Source: an uncultured Collinsella sp. | Lineage (GTDB): Bacteria > Actinomycetota > Coriobacteriia > Coriobacteriales > Coriobacteriaceae | Reading direction: 5' to 3' | NCBI GenBank assembly: GCA_900545875.1 | Contig: URAQ01000026.1 | Span: 1 to 12,014 of the forward strand | Length of the DNA stretch: 12,014 nucleotides | Shown here: positions 1 to 5,966 of the stretch, in pieces | Numbering within the stretch: position 1 is the first letter of the stretch | Layout: each line of letters starts with the position of its first letter | Translations under genes and position numbers: made by a program | The notes under the pieces: generated by a model | The model's database searches: none | What the model was told of the DNA's origin: nothing | What the model saw: the letters and a program-made list of their open reading frames with translations, nothing else

Positions 1-224
1 GCGTCGACGCGCTCGCCGCGCCTGGACTTGGGCGCCGTGACGAACCTGTGCGACGCCACCTCGGCGCTCACCGTCGAGGGCGACCTGCCCAGCTCCCTGG
101 CGATCTCCCTGCACGAGGCCCTGCGCTCCAGCATCCTCTGGACCGTGTCCCGCTCGTGCCTGGTGAGCCTGCCGTAGGCCCTCGGGGCCGCCTCCGCGGA
201 ACCCTTCTTCCTCTTTCCGGACAT
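1..224 (-). CDS. IS30-type transposase, N-terminal part (runs off left edge)
   Basis: The minus-strand reading from the ATG at 224 gives about 74 residues and continues past position 1. After a basic start (MSGKRKKGS) comes a helix-turn-helix segment containing YGRLTRHERDTVQRMLE, then REIARELGRSPSTVSAEV. This is the classic start of IS30-family transposases: a helix-turn-helix that binds the element ends, followed in full-length members by a DDE catalytic domain, which would lie outside the window. Arginine is almost always AGG or CGC, and codons end almost only in G or C, a bias more extreme than in the chromosomal genes to the right. No strong Shine-Dalgarno site precedes the ATG. Whether the element is complete cannot be judged because the gene leaves the window. 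Family assignment is from motif recognition only. Confidence 0.82.
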   Translation of the reverse strand, partial: MSGKRKKGSAEAAPRAYGRLTRHERDTVQRMLERRASCREIARELGRSPSTVSAEVASHRFVTAPKSRRGERVD

Positions 225-276
225 GCCGTCCTCCGATCTCCCGGGGCCGGCCGATCCGGCCCTCAGGGTATCGGGT

Positions 277-314
277 TCCCACATTCATCCGCACATGTGC
301 GGATGAATGTGGGA
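277..314. repeat. 38-bp perfect palindrome at the IS30-type element end
   Basis: Every base from 277 to 295 pairs with its mirror base from 314 back to 296. The centre is GCACATGTGC and the outer arms read CCCACATTCATCC and its complement. It lies 53-90 bp upstream of the transposase start codon, where an IS30 element would have its terminal inverted repeat. It could be the element end facing a second copy of the repeat, a palindromic insertion target (IS30-type elements favour such targets), or an unrelated hairpin. There is no T-run on either side, so it is not a standard terminator. Confidence 0.75.
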
Positions 315-402
315 GGTGTTCGGATAAAGTCGATAATCAAGGTCGAGGAACGAATCCCAGCCACGTCATGTCGGCAGCGATGAAGGGCGCATCCGCGCGT
401 GC

Positions 403-408
403 TACAAT
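403..408 (+). promoter_or_regulatory. -10 box candidate for the yjdF-type transcript
   Basis: TACAAT stands 128 bp before the gene start. No good -35 hexamer is visible at the right distance. If used, transcription would start near 415 and give a leader of about 120 nt. Confidence 0.45.
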
Positions 409-414
409 GCGGGC

Positions 415-535
415 ATCAGAGATGAAAACACAGTCCCCGTCGGGTAGTCGTGGGCGTGCGGGAGTCCGCATCAGTAACCTGCCTCCTTGGTTGTCCCTTC
501 TCTGCATGGTCATCTACATAAAGGAGGAACCAGCC
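415..535 (+). promoter_or_regulatory. Candidate yjdF-motif riboswitch with ribosome-site sequestration
   Basis: The leader of the yjdF-type gene is rich in short complementary segments: GATG at 421-424 can pair with CATC at 469-472, CCCG at 436-439 with CGGG at 459-462, and AACC at 476-479 with GGTT at 489-492. Most telling, CCTCCTT at 482-488 is a perfect 7-nt complement of the Shine-Dalgarno sequence AAGGAGG at 521-527, and it sits inside the loop of the AACC/GGTT hairpin. That arrangement gives two exclusive folds, one hiding the ribosome site. It is established that yjdF genes are often preceded by the yjdF RNA motif, a riboswitch class that binds azaaromatic compounds. The pairing is seen directly; the identity with that motif is inferred from the downstream gene and not from a consensus match. 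Confidence 0.55.
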
Positions 536-955
536 ATGCAGATCAGCGTGTCGTCCACCCTGACCGTATATCACGACGGTCAATTCTGGGTCGGGCTGGC
601 GGAGCACGTCGAGGGCGGAAAGTACGGCGTCGCCCGCATCGTCTTCGGCGCGGAGCCGTCCGATGAGGAGATCCTGCGATTCGTTACAAGCGAATGGGAG
701 AAGCTCTCGTTCTTCGGCGACAAGGCCATTGAAACAAACAAGCCCGCGAAGAACCCCAAGCGGCGCGCCCGTGAGGCGGCGAAAGCCCTTAAGCGGCCCG
801 CGATGAGCACCAAGGCGCAGCAGGCGCTCGCAGCACAGAGAGAAGCGATGAAACAGGAGTCAGCTCATGCAAGAAGCCGACGCCGCGCGGAAGAGGCTGA
901 TGCGCGCTTCGAGCAGCGAAAGCTGAAGCGCAAGCAGAAGCATCGTGGGCATTGA
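536..955 (+). CDS. yjdF: YjdF family protein (DUF2992)
   Basis: A 139-residue protein starting MQISVSSTLTVYHDGQFW, with the family hallmarks YHDGQFWVG near residues 11-19, then ARIVFGAEPSDEEILRFV near residues 32-49. The second half is a highly charged Lys/Arg/Ala/Glu-rich helix, as in other YjdF proteins. The ATG at 536 is chosen because AAGGAGG lies 8 bases upstream; longer in-frame starts from 368 would read through the regulatory leader. Length and layout fit the family. The biochemical role of YjdF is not known; its frequent link to a riboswitch for planar aromatic compounds suggests a part in handling toxic azaaromatics. The gene stands alone: the next gene is on the opposite strand. 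No convincing terminator follows. Confidence 0.85.
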   Translation: MQISVSSTLTVYHDGQFWVGLAEHVEGGKYGVARIVFGAEPSDEEILRFVTSEWEKLSFFGDKAIETNKPAKNPKRRAREAAKALKRPAMSTKAQQALAAQREAMKQESAHARSRRRAEEADARFEQRKLKRKQKHRGH

Positions 956-1116
956 TTGCCATTTGCAGCAAGGCAAACCATATACAGCAGCGGCGCCAGT
1001 TCCACTTGAAGCCGACACCGCGTAGACGCTGATGGTGACGGCTATGCACGGGCACGGGCGCGCCACCGCACTTCACAGCTTGTTTCTCAAGTATTTAGGA
1101 CGCACACGCGGCGTTC

Positions 1117-1139
1117 AAAAATGCGGAGCGACTCCGCAT
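1117..1139 (-). terminator. Terminator of the ToxN/AbiQ-like gene
   Basis: On the minus strand an 8-bp perfect stem, ATGCGGAG/CTCCGCAT with a 3-nt loop (1121-1139), is followed by TTTT (1120-1117). It begins 25 nt after the stop codon of the minus-strand gene at 1164. Confidence 0.7.
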
Positions 1140-1163
1140 GGCTCGAGACTGAGCCGAGGTGCC

Positions 1164-1613
1164 CTACTTCTCGCCTTCCAGCAGGCCCACGATGCGATCG
1201 ATGTCGACGGCAAAGCAGGACCTTCCCTCGCGCTCATAGAGGTCAAGGTACGCCTGGCATTCGGAGACAATGCGTTTGGTGTTGCCATCGATGATGCGCT
1301 GGAGCGTCTCGTAGTAGGCCGAGCCCTCGGTCCTGAAGCGGCGCTGGTAGGCCTTGGTTATGGGGAACATCTTGATGTAGTGGATGCCGTGGCGGCAGCC
1401 GGGGCGCGTCGTGGGGCGGGGTGGCAACGCAAAGTACTGGTCTTTGGGCACGTTAGGGGCGATGTTGGAACGCAGCGGCACGGCGAAGTCCCTGCGCTTT
1501 CCGCGGAAACGCAGCCTCACCACCACGATGCAGGGGCGATTGTGCTTAAGCATGAGCTCACGGTCGCCATCGACGAGGTCGAAGAAGTCCTGGGAGATGG
1601 ATACGATCTTCAT
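1164..1613 (-). CDS. ToxN/AbiQ-like type III toxin-antitoxin RNase (candidate)
   Basis: A 149-residue protein. Its plan matches ToxN/AbiQ/TenpN-type toxins: a short first strand (MKIVSISQDFFDLV), a beta segment VVVRLRFRGKRRDFAVPLRSN near residues 30-50 with the family's 'x-PLxSx' turn, a second strand GIHYIKMFPI near 76-85, then a helix YYETLQRIIDGNTKRIVSECQ near 100-120 resembling the 'L..I..N...I' helix of the group. Toxins of this family are endoribonucleases held inactive by a small RNA encoded just upstream. A strong ribosome site (GAGGGGG) ends 8 nt before the ATG. The gene has its own promoter, a long folded leader and a terminator, so it is a self-contained unit in a region with hsdS and IS remnants, a setting typical of defence genes. 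The match is to the fold pattern, not to a specific remembered homologue; the protein could belong to an unnamed relative, and no catalytic residue can be assigned with certainty. Confidence 0.6.
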   Translation of the reverse strand: MKIVSISQDFFDLVDGDRELMLKHNRPCIVVVRLRFRGKRRDFAVPLRSNIAPNVPKDQYFALPPRPTTRPGCRHGIHYIKMFPITKAYQRRFRTEGSAYYETLQRIIDGNTKRIVSECQAYLDLYEREGRSCFAVDIDRIVGLLEGEK

Positions 1614-1637
1614 CGGTTACGCCCCCTCATACGAAGC

Positions 1638-1661
1638 GGGGCCCGCATCGCTGCAGGCCCC
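1638..1661 (-). other. 10-bp hairpin with GCGA tetraloop before the toxin-like gene
   Basis: On the minus strand GGGGCCTGCA and TGCGGGCCCC pair over 10 bp (one G-U pair) around a GCGA loop, which is a stable GNRA tetraloop. It ends 24 nt before the start codon. No T-run follows, but in type III toxin-antitoxin units a hairpin in this place acts as a leaky terminator between the antitoxin RNA and the toxin. Confidence 0.65.
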
Positions 1662-1754
1662 TACAGGTGGGCGATATTCTACGCCTTGCGGCACCCCGTC
1701 GCCCACGGAGGTTAAACGTACATGTAAGCCGTACTCTGAAAGCCGCGGCTTCCG
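1662..1754 (-). ncRNA. Structured leader, candidate antitoxin RNA
   Basis: Read on the minus strand, this stretch lies between the predicted promoter and the tetraloop hairpin. It holds a 12-bp palindrome at 1740-1751 (AAGCCGCGGCTT) and an 8-bp perfect outer stem GTGGGCGA/TCGCCCAC (1706-1699 with 1674-1667) that encloses a small GCC-GCAA-GGC hairpin. Position and size fit the antitoxin RNA of a type III system. The tandem repeats usual for such RNAs are not evident, so a non-coding antitoxin role is only an inference. Confidence 0.35.
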
Positions 1755-1760
1755 GCAAGT

Positions 1761-1788
1761 AGTTTATACCACGAAAGGTCGCTTTCAA
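1761..1788 (-). promoter_or_regulatory. Promoter of the toxin-like unit
   Basis: Minus strand: TTGAAA (1788-1783) as -35, and overlapping -10 candidates TATAAA (1768-1763, spacing 14) and TAAACT (1766-1761, spacing 16). Transcription would begin near 1754, giving a leader of about 140 nt before the start codon. Confidence 0.5.
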
Positions 1789-1867
1789 TGCGCATAGCTC
1801 GCAAAATAACACTCGCTGGGCCGTCACCCCTGGCAGTTACCCTCCAATCTTCATTGGAGTCAGCAGG

Positions 1868-2053
1868 TCAATTCATATATTCATGGGGGTTTATCCTACC
1901 GTCGGTGAGCGATTTGGTTAGGGTGCCGAAGCGGTCGAGGATGTCGACGACCTTCTGCTGGGTGCCGATGGATGGGGCGGGAATCTCGACCCTCGATAAG
2001 TCCACAGGCGCGGCTTCGATTACCTTTTTCGATTTAGCGTATTGCTCTTCAGA
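1868..2053 (-). pseudogene. hsdS: hsdS fragment (type I restriction specificity subunit)
   Basis: The minus-strand reading closed by the stop at 1868-1870 contains DLSRVEIPAPSIGTQQKVVD followed by ILDRFGTLTKSLTDG. This is the conserved segment of HsdS proteins where a target-recognition domain meets the long spacer helix ('EIP.P....QQ.IV.ILD.F..L'). HsdS chooses the DNA sequence that a type I restriction-modification enzyme methylates or cuts. Only about 45 residues are recognisable: there is no start, no second recognition domain, and the helix stops soon after TDG. No hsdM or hsdR gene is near. The first 15 or so residues (from 2053) do not look like HsdS and directly abut the truncated TetR gene, so a recombination joint lies near 2010-2055. 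Confidence 0.75.
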
Positions 2054-2150
2054 TCATCGTGGTGTGCTCGTAGCCGCGCTCCACGAGGAGCCGCTCGGCA
2101 ACGTCGAGAATCTTCTCGACCGTCTCCTCCGGGTACTTATTGCGTGCCAC
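2049..2150 (-). pseudogene. TetR/AcrR-type regulator, truncated after 33 codons
   Basis: From a GTG at 2150, with GGAGG 6 nt upstream, the minus strand encodes MARNKYPEETVEKILDV, then AERLLVERGYEHTTMI and a stop. This is the start of a TetR DNA-binding domain: helix 1 and the turn into helix 2 ('GY..TT..DI' in full genes). The rest of the domain and the whole ligand-binding part are missing; the sequence changes to unrelated DNA containing the hsdS fragment. The parent gene probably sat divergently next to the ABC ATPase gene. The short peptide is not expected to bind DNA. Confidence 0.75.
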
Positions 2151-2167
2151 GAGCACCTCCGTCCTTG

Positions 2168-2179
2168 TTATCGCGATAA
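2168..2179. promoter_or_regulatory. 12-bp palindrome, possible TetR operator
   Basis: TTATCGCGATAA is a perfect palindrome 18 bp upstream of the truncated TetR start and between it and the divergent ABC gene. TetR-type proteins commonly bind such sites in divergent intergenic DNA. The binding protein is now broken, so any present function is doubtful. Confidence 0.4.
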
Positions 2180-2291
2180 ACATACCATGAGTGGCGTGCG
2201 GGTCGAGATTGGCTGGCGCCAAAAGAGCCCAACGGCCGTTACGGCTTCGTTAGAAACGCGCCCCACCATGGATGTTGAACCCGAAAGGTAA

Positions 2292-2324
2292 GGCGCGCGG
2301 GCACGGCGACTCGGCCCGCGCGCC
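2292..2324. other. 11-bp GC-only hairpin in front of the ABC gene
   Basis: GGCGCGCGGGC (2292-2302) and GCCCGCGCGCC (2314-2324) pair perfectly around an 11-nt loop. It ends 8 bases before the ribosome site (AAAGGA) of the ABC gene. There is no T-run. A tiny frame, ATG at 2270 encoding MDVEPER, stops 2 bases before the stem, which may be chance or may be the tail of a lost gene. The hairpin could be an attenuator or an old terminator. Confidence 0.5.
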
Positions 2325-2345
2325 CGGAAGAGAAAGGATAAGCCC

Positions 2346-3464
<1,119 letters not shown>

Positions 3465-3481
3465 ACTGGACTTTCTTTTAA

Positions 3482-3574
3482 GGATCCTCAGGCTACAGCT
3501 CCTACGCCGGCGAGGCCTACAAGGCGCCGGAGAACCTCGTGAACAGGAATTTCCACGCCGACGAGCCCAACTAG
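3482..3574 (+). pseudogene. IS3-type (IS150-like) transposase fragment
   Basis: Directly after the ABC gene, the plus strand encodes SGYSSYAGEAYKAPENLVNR, then NFHADEPN and a stop. This matches the segment 'YSSY.GE....PN...R.FHA..PN' that precedes the DDE catalytic core in OrfB of IS3-type elements. Upstream the frame is closed by a stop at 3479-3481, and downstream the expected 'WVTDIT' segment is missing, so about 30 residues remain. It is an inactive scrap marking a former insertion or a deletion joint. It ends within 3 bp of the stop codon of the TetR gene on the other strand. Confidence 0.75.
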
Positions 3575-3576
3575 GC

Positions 3577-4188
3577 CTAATCCAAGCGAGATTCCAGACT
3601 CGACAGACCATTGAGAGTCAGATCGTTGGCGACCTCAGAGACGCGCTCGATGGGAACCGAACCGTCAGACAGCGCCCACGTGCGATAGATACCGATAATA
3701 CCCGACAGCAAAAACGCCAGATAGTAGTCGAACATCTCGTCCTTAAGACCTTGAGGCAGCAGATCGCGCTCGGCAATCTCGTGCTCGAGCGGCGCACGAA
3801 GACGAGCCATAAAATCATCGAGCGGAATGTTCTCGATCAGCTGACGATTGAGCACCAAGTTGTTGCACAGTGCCTCGTTAACGGTTTTAAAGAAGGTCGC
3901 CGCCGCGCCCAGGGCGCGCTCGTTGGTGTCGCCGTCCATGGAAGCAAGCGTTTTCTCGACCGAGTCGACAATCATCTCCACCACATCGACGGCAATAGCA
4001 TCGAGCAGGCCGTCAACCGTGCCAAAGTGCACGTAGAAGGTTTTGCGGTCGACATTGGCCTCGCGCGCGATGGCACTCACCGTAATGTCTGCCAGCGGCT
4101 TTTCCATGAGCAGGCGCTCGAAAGCCGAAAGGATGGCATTACGGCTGCGAACGATGCGGCGGTCAAGACGCGGTTTGCTGGTTGCCAT
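3577..4188 (-). CDS. TetR/AcrR family transcriptional regulator
   Basis: A 203-residue regulator beginning MATSKPRLDRRIVRSRNAIL. The helix-turn-helix spans about residues 35-56 (ITVSAIAREANVDRKTFYVHF), the well-known TetR pattern ending 'T.Y.HF'. Residues 60-203 form the all-helical ligand-binding and dimer domain, whose sequence gives no clue to the ligand. The ATG at 4188 is preferred to the in-frame ATG at 4215 because AAGGGA lies about 8 nt upstream. The protein probably represses itself or an unknown neighbour through the inverted repeat upstream. Its left end touches the IS3 scrap, yet length and C-terminus look complete. Confidence 0.9.
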   Translation of the reverse strand: MATSKPRLDRRIVRSRNAILSAFERLLMEKPLADITVSAIAREANVDRKTFYVHFGTVDGLLDAIAVDVVEMIVDSVEKTLASMDGDTNERALGAAATFFKTVNEALCNNLVLNRQLIENIPLDDFMARLRAPLEHEIAERDLLPQGLKDEMFDYYLAFLLSGIIGIYRTWALSDGSVPIERVSEVANDLTLNGLSSLESRLD

Positions 4189-4231
4189 GGGCGTGTCCCT
4201 TCGATATGCGAGCATTCATCAACAGATGAGA

Positions 4232-4255
4232 GATAATCTACGTAAGAGGATTATC
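4232..4255. promoter_or_regulatory. Inverted repeat upstream of the TetR gene, operator candidate
   Basis: GATAATC (4232-4238) and its exact complement GATTATC (4249-4255) are separated by 10 bp and lie 44-67 bp upstream of the TetR start. The size suits a TetR dimer. No other use is evident. Confidence 0.45.
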
Positions 4256-4304
4256 CCCCATACAGCACAAATATGCCCCGCATCATGAAGAACGCACGAC
4301 TGCC

Positions 4305-5612
4305 CTACTGCGACTTGGGATGCTTCTTCTTATTGAGTGCCGACGGAGATACGCGAATACCATCGCCTGTCTGGCGCACATAGGCTATATGAGCCGGCTT
4401 AGCGGTCCCAGAAGCCTTCTGAGCGCGCTTCTTGGGATCAACGGTAACAGCATTCGTGGAGTGCGGCTTAGTGGGCGCAGAGGGCGTCTGAGGCGTGCGG
4501 CCGAGCTTGCGCATCACACGATCCCAACGCGCATGGATGCTCTCGTTGTGGGCGCTCTTAAGTCCCAGCAGGGGCGCAGCCAAAATGGTCGGCGCAATAA
4601 ACGTAATGAGGCGCCACAGCAGATAGCCAGCGGTCGAAGCCGACCCAAAGAAATGACCCAAGAACAATGCAAAGCCGCCCTCAGCGCCACCAGTTCCACC
4701 GGGCAGGGGGACCGCAGAGCTCAGCAGCTGGACAAAGGCGCTCGCGGCCATGACCGAGAAAAAGTCGACCTCGTGGTGGCCAAAGGCAAGCATCAGGAAA
4801 TACGGCACGAGGTAGAAAAACGCGAGTTGCAGCATGGTGATGACCACCGTGAGCAGCATGGAAGAAAAATGTCCGGCCGAAAGCTTGAACTTCTCGGAGA
4901 AGGAGTAGATCTCGCCATCGACAAACGTGCGCCATCCCTCGATCTTAGTGGCCGAGACACCAATGCGCTCGAGCCAATTGATGATGCAATGGGCGACGCG
5001 CGTGACGGTCTTAGGCATGAGCGCGACGGCGAAGATGCCAAGCAAGATGCAGCAGTGTCCACCAAAGCTAAAGACGCACAGCAGCGTCATGTCGCCATAG
5101 CGCTCGGCAAAAAACGGCATGCGAGCAAGCAGTAGGATAGCGCCCCAGGCAACGAGGCCAAACTGGTACACGATAAAACGCGTGAATTGCGTGGCGCCGG
5201 CCTCGCCCACGTTTTGGCCGGCCTTGGTCAGGCGATAGATTTGAGCCGGGGTGGAGCCCATCATCATGGGCGTCAGGTTACCAAAGAAGATGCCACTCGC
5301 CTCGACCGAGATCAGGTCGCGGATGCCGACGGGCGAATTGGGATCGAGCCAGACGGCGATCGCATAGGCCACAATGCCAAAGAACAGGTACATGAACATG
5401 CAAAGACACGCGACAACGAGCCATGACGCCTGGACGCTCGACATAGCGGCCCAGAACTGCCCCATCTGCCCGGTTACCACCAGATAGACGATATAACCTA
5501 CCAGCACGACGCCGATAAAGATGGCGCCGCGGCGTGCGCTCTTATTGTCATCTCCGCCCGAGGCCTCAACCTCGACCTGGGGCTTAGACGTATGCTGAGA
5601 GGACTCCGTCAT
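4305..5612 (-). CDS. LPG-synthase transmembrane / UPF0104 flippase-type membrane protein
   Basis: A 435-residue membrane protein with about seven or eight hydrophobic segments: near residues 30-47, 64-89, 144-164, 175-199, 252-277, 284-300, 312-322 and 330-351. Residues 302-314 (PLPGGTGGAEGGF) are the signature of the lysylphosphatidylglycerol synthase transmembrane family (PF03706), which includes the flippase half of MprF and many stand-alone proteins thought to move lipids or lipid-linked sugars. The soluble MprF synthase domain is absent, so it is not a lysyl-PG synthase. N- and C-termini are hydrophilic; the last 80 residues are basic and proline-rich, ending NKKKHPKSQ, and should be cytoplasmic. 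The ATG at 5612 has AGAAGGAG 4 nt upstream. Substrate unknown. No operon partner is visible. Confidence 0.85.
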   Translation of the reverse strand: MTESSQHTSKPQVEVEASGGDDNKSARRGAIFIGVVLVGYIVYLVVTGQMGQFWAAMSSVQASWLVVACLCMFMYLFFGIVAYAIAVWLDPNSPVGIRDLISVEASGIFFGNLTPMMMGSTPAQIYRLTKAGQNVGEAGATQFTRFIVYQFGLVAWGAILLLARMPFFAERYGDMTLLCVFSFGGHCCILLGIFAVALMPKTVTRVAHCIINWLERIGVSATKIEGWRTFVDGEIYSFSEKFKLSAGHFSSMLLTVVITMLQLAFFYLVPYFLMLAFGHHEVDFFSVMAASAFVQLLSSAVPLPGGTGGAEGGFALFLGHFFGSASTAGYLLWRLITFIAPTILAAPLLGLKSAHNESIHARWDRVMRKLGRTPQTPSAPTKPHSTNAVTVDPKKRAQKASGTAKPAHIAYVRQTGDGIRVSPSALNKKKHPKSQ

Positions 5613-5633
5613 GAGACTCCTTCTAACAGTCAA

Positions 5634-5651
5634 AATATCTTGGATATTGTA
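5634..5651 (-). promoter_or_regulatory. -10 box and overlapping inverted repeat before the membrane protein gene
   Basis: Minus strand TACAAT (5651-5646) is a good -10 box, without a clear -35. Overlapping it, AATATC (5634-5639) and GATATT (5643-5648) form a 6-bp inverted repeat with a 3-bp gap, a place where a repressor could block transcription. Confidence 0.4.
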
Positions 5652-5720
5652 CCCGTAAGGGCCATAGGCAGAACGCAAAGCTCTAGTTCAAACGGGAATT
5701 GCAGACAGTTGTTTGAAAAT

Positions 5721-5752
5721 AAAAAACCCGGCCTTCCATGGGAAGACCGGGT
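5721..5752 (-). terminator. Terminator of the tRNA-Glu gene
   Basis: On the minus strand ACCCGG, one mismatch, then CTTCC/GGAAG and CCGGGT form an 11-bp hairpin around a 3-nt loop, followed by six T (5726-5721). It starts 11 nt after the tRNA 3' end. Confidence 0.85.
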
Positions 5753-5762
5753 ATCAGATACG

Positions 5763-5839
5763 TGGTAGCCCGTACCAGATTCGAACTGGTGATCTCCGCC
5801 TTGAGAGGGCGGCGTCCTAAACCGCTAGACGAACGGGCC
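5763..5839 (-). tRNA. tRNA-Glu (anticodon CUC)
   Basis: Folds as a full cloverleaf of 77 nt. Acceptor arm GGCCCGT pairs with ACGGGCT (first pair G-U); D arm contains CTAGCGGTTTAGGA; anticodon stem CCGCC/GGCGG carries the loop CTCTCAA with anticodon CTC, reading GAG; T arm is ACCAG-TTCGAAT-CTGGT. Discriminator A and an encoded CCA end complete it. It is a single gene with its own promoter and terminator. Confidence 0.95.
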
Positions 5840-5873
5840 ACATGACATCTGCACTGCCGTGCTGCGAGGAAAT

Positions 5874-5902
5874 ATATTACGGGACAAAAAACGTCAGCGC
5901 AA
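5874..5902 (-). promoter_or_regulatory. Promoter of tRNA-Glu
   Basis: Minus strand TTGCGC (5902-5897), a 17-bp spacer, then TAATAT (5879-5874). This is a near-consensus housekeeping promoter 35 bp ahead of the tRNA. Confidence 0.75.
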
Positions 5903-5917
5903 GAAGAAATTCCAAAT

Positions 5918-5936
5918 TGCCGAAAAATTGTCGGCA
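5918..5936 (-). terminator. Weak terminator candidate after cca
   Basis: On the minus strand TGCCGA and TCGGCA form a 6-bp stem around a 7-nt T-rich loop, followed by ATTTGG. It lies 31 nt after the cca stop codon. The short stem and poor T-run make it a weak candidate. Confidence 0.4.
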
Positions 5937-5966
5937 GGTTATGGAACACGCAGGTAAACTGGGTAG

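Noticed and set aside
48..383. Plus-strand frame over the IS30-type gene and palindrome
   Set aside because: It is Arg/Pro/Leu-rich noise opposite a clear helix-turn-helix protein and runs through the palindrome.
368..535. Longer N-terminus for the yjdF-type protein
   Set aside because: The extra 56 residues do not resemble the family, have no ribosome site and lie over the folded leader, while AAGGAGG fits the ATG at 536.
1032..1827. Plus-strand frames at 1032-1715 and 1384-1797
   Set aside because: They are opposite the toxin-like gene and its leader and show no domain or good start site; the minus-strand gene has a ribosome site, promoter and terminator.
1842..1859. Hairpin CTCCAAT/ATTGGAG
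   Set aside because: A 7-bp stem with a 4-nt loop but no T-run on either strand and no gene end at the right distance; it sits beside the hsdS relic and may be chance.
1788..2291. Plus-strand frame of 167 codons
   Set aside because: It lies opposite the hsdS and TetR fragments, whose minus-strand readings are recognisable; the plus product is not.
5683..5949. Minus-strand frame across the tRNA gene
   Set aside because: It reads through the tRNA, its promoter and its terminator, so it is not a protein gene.
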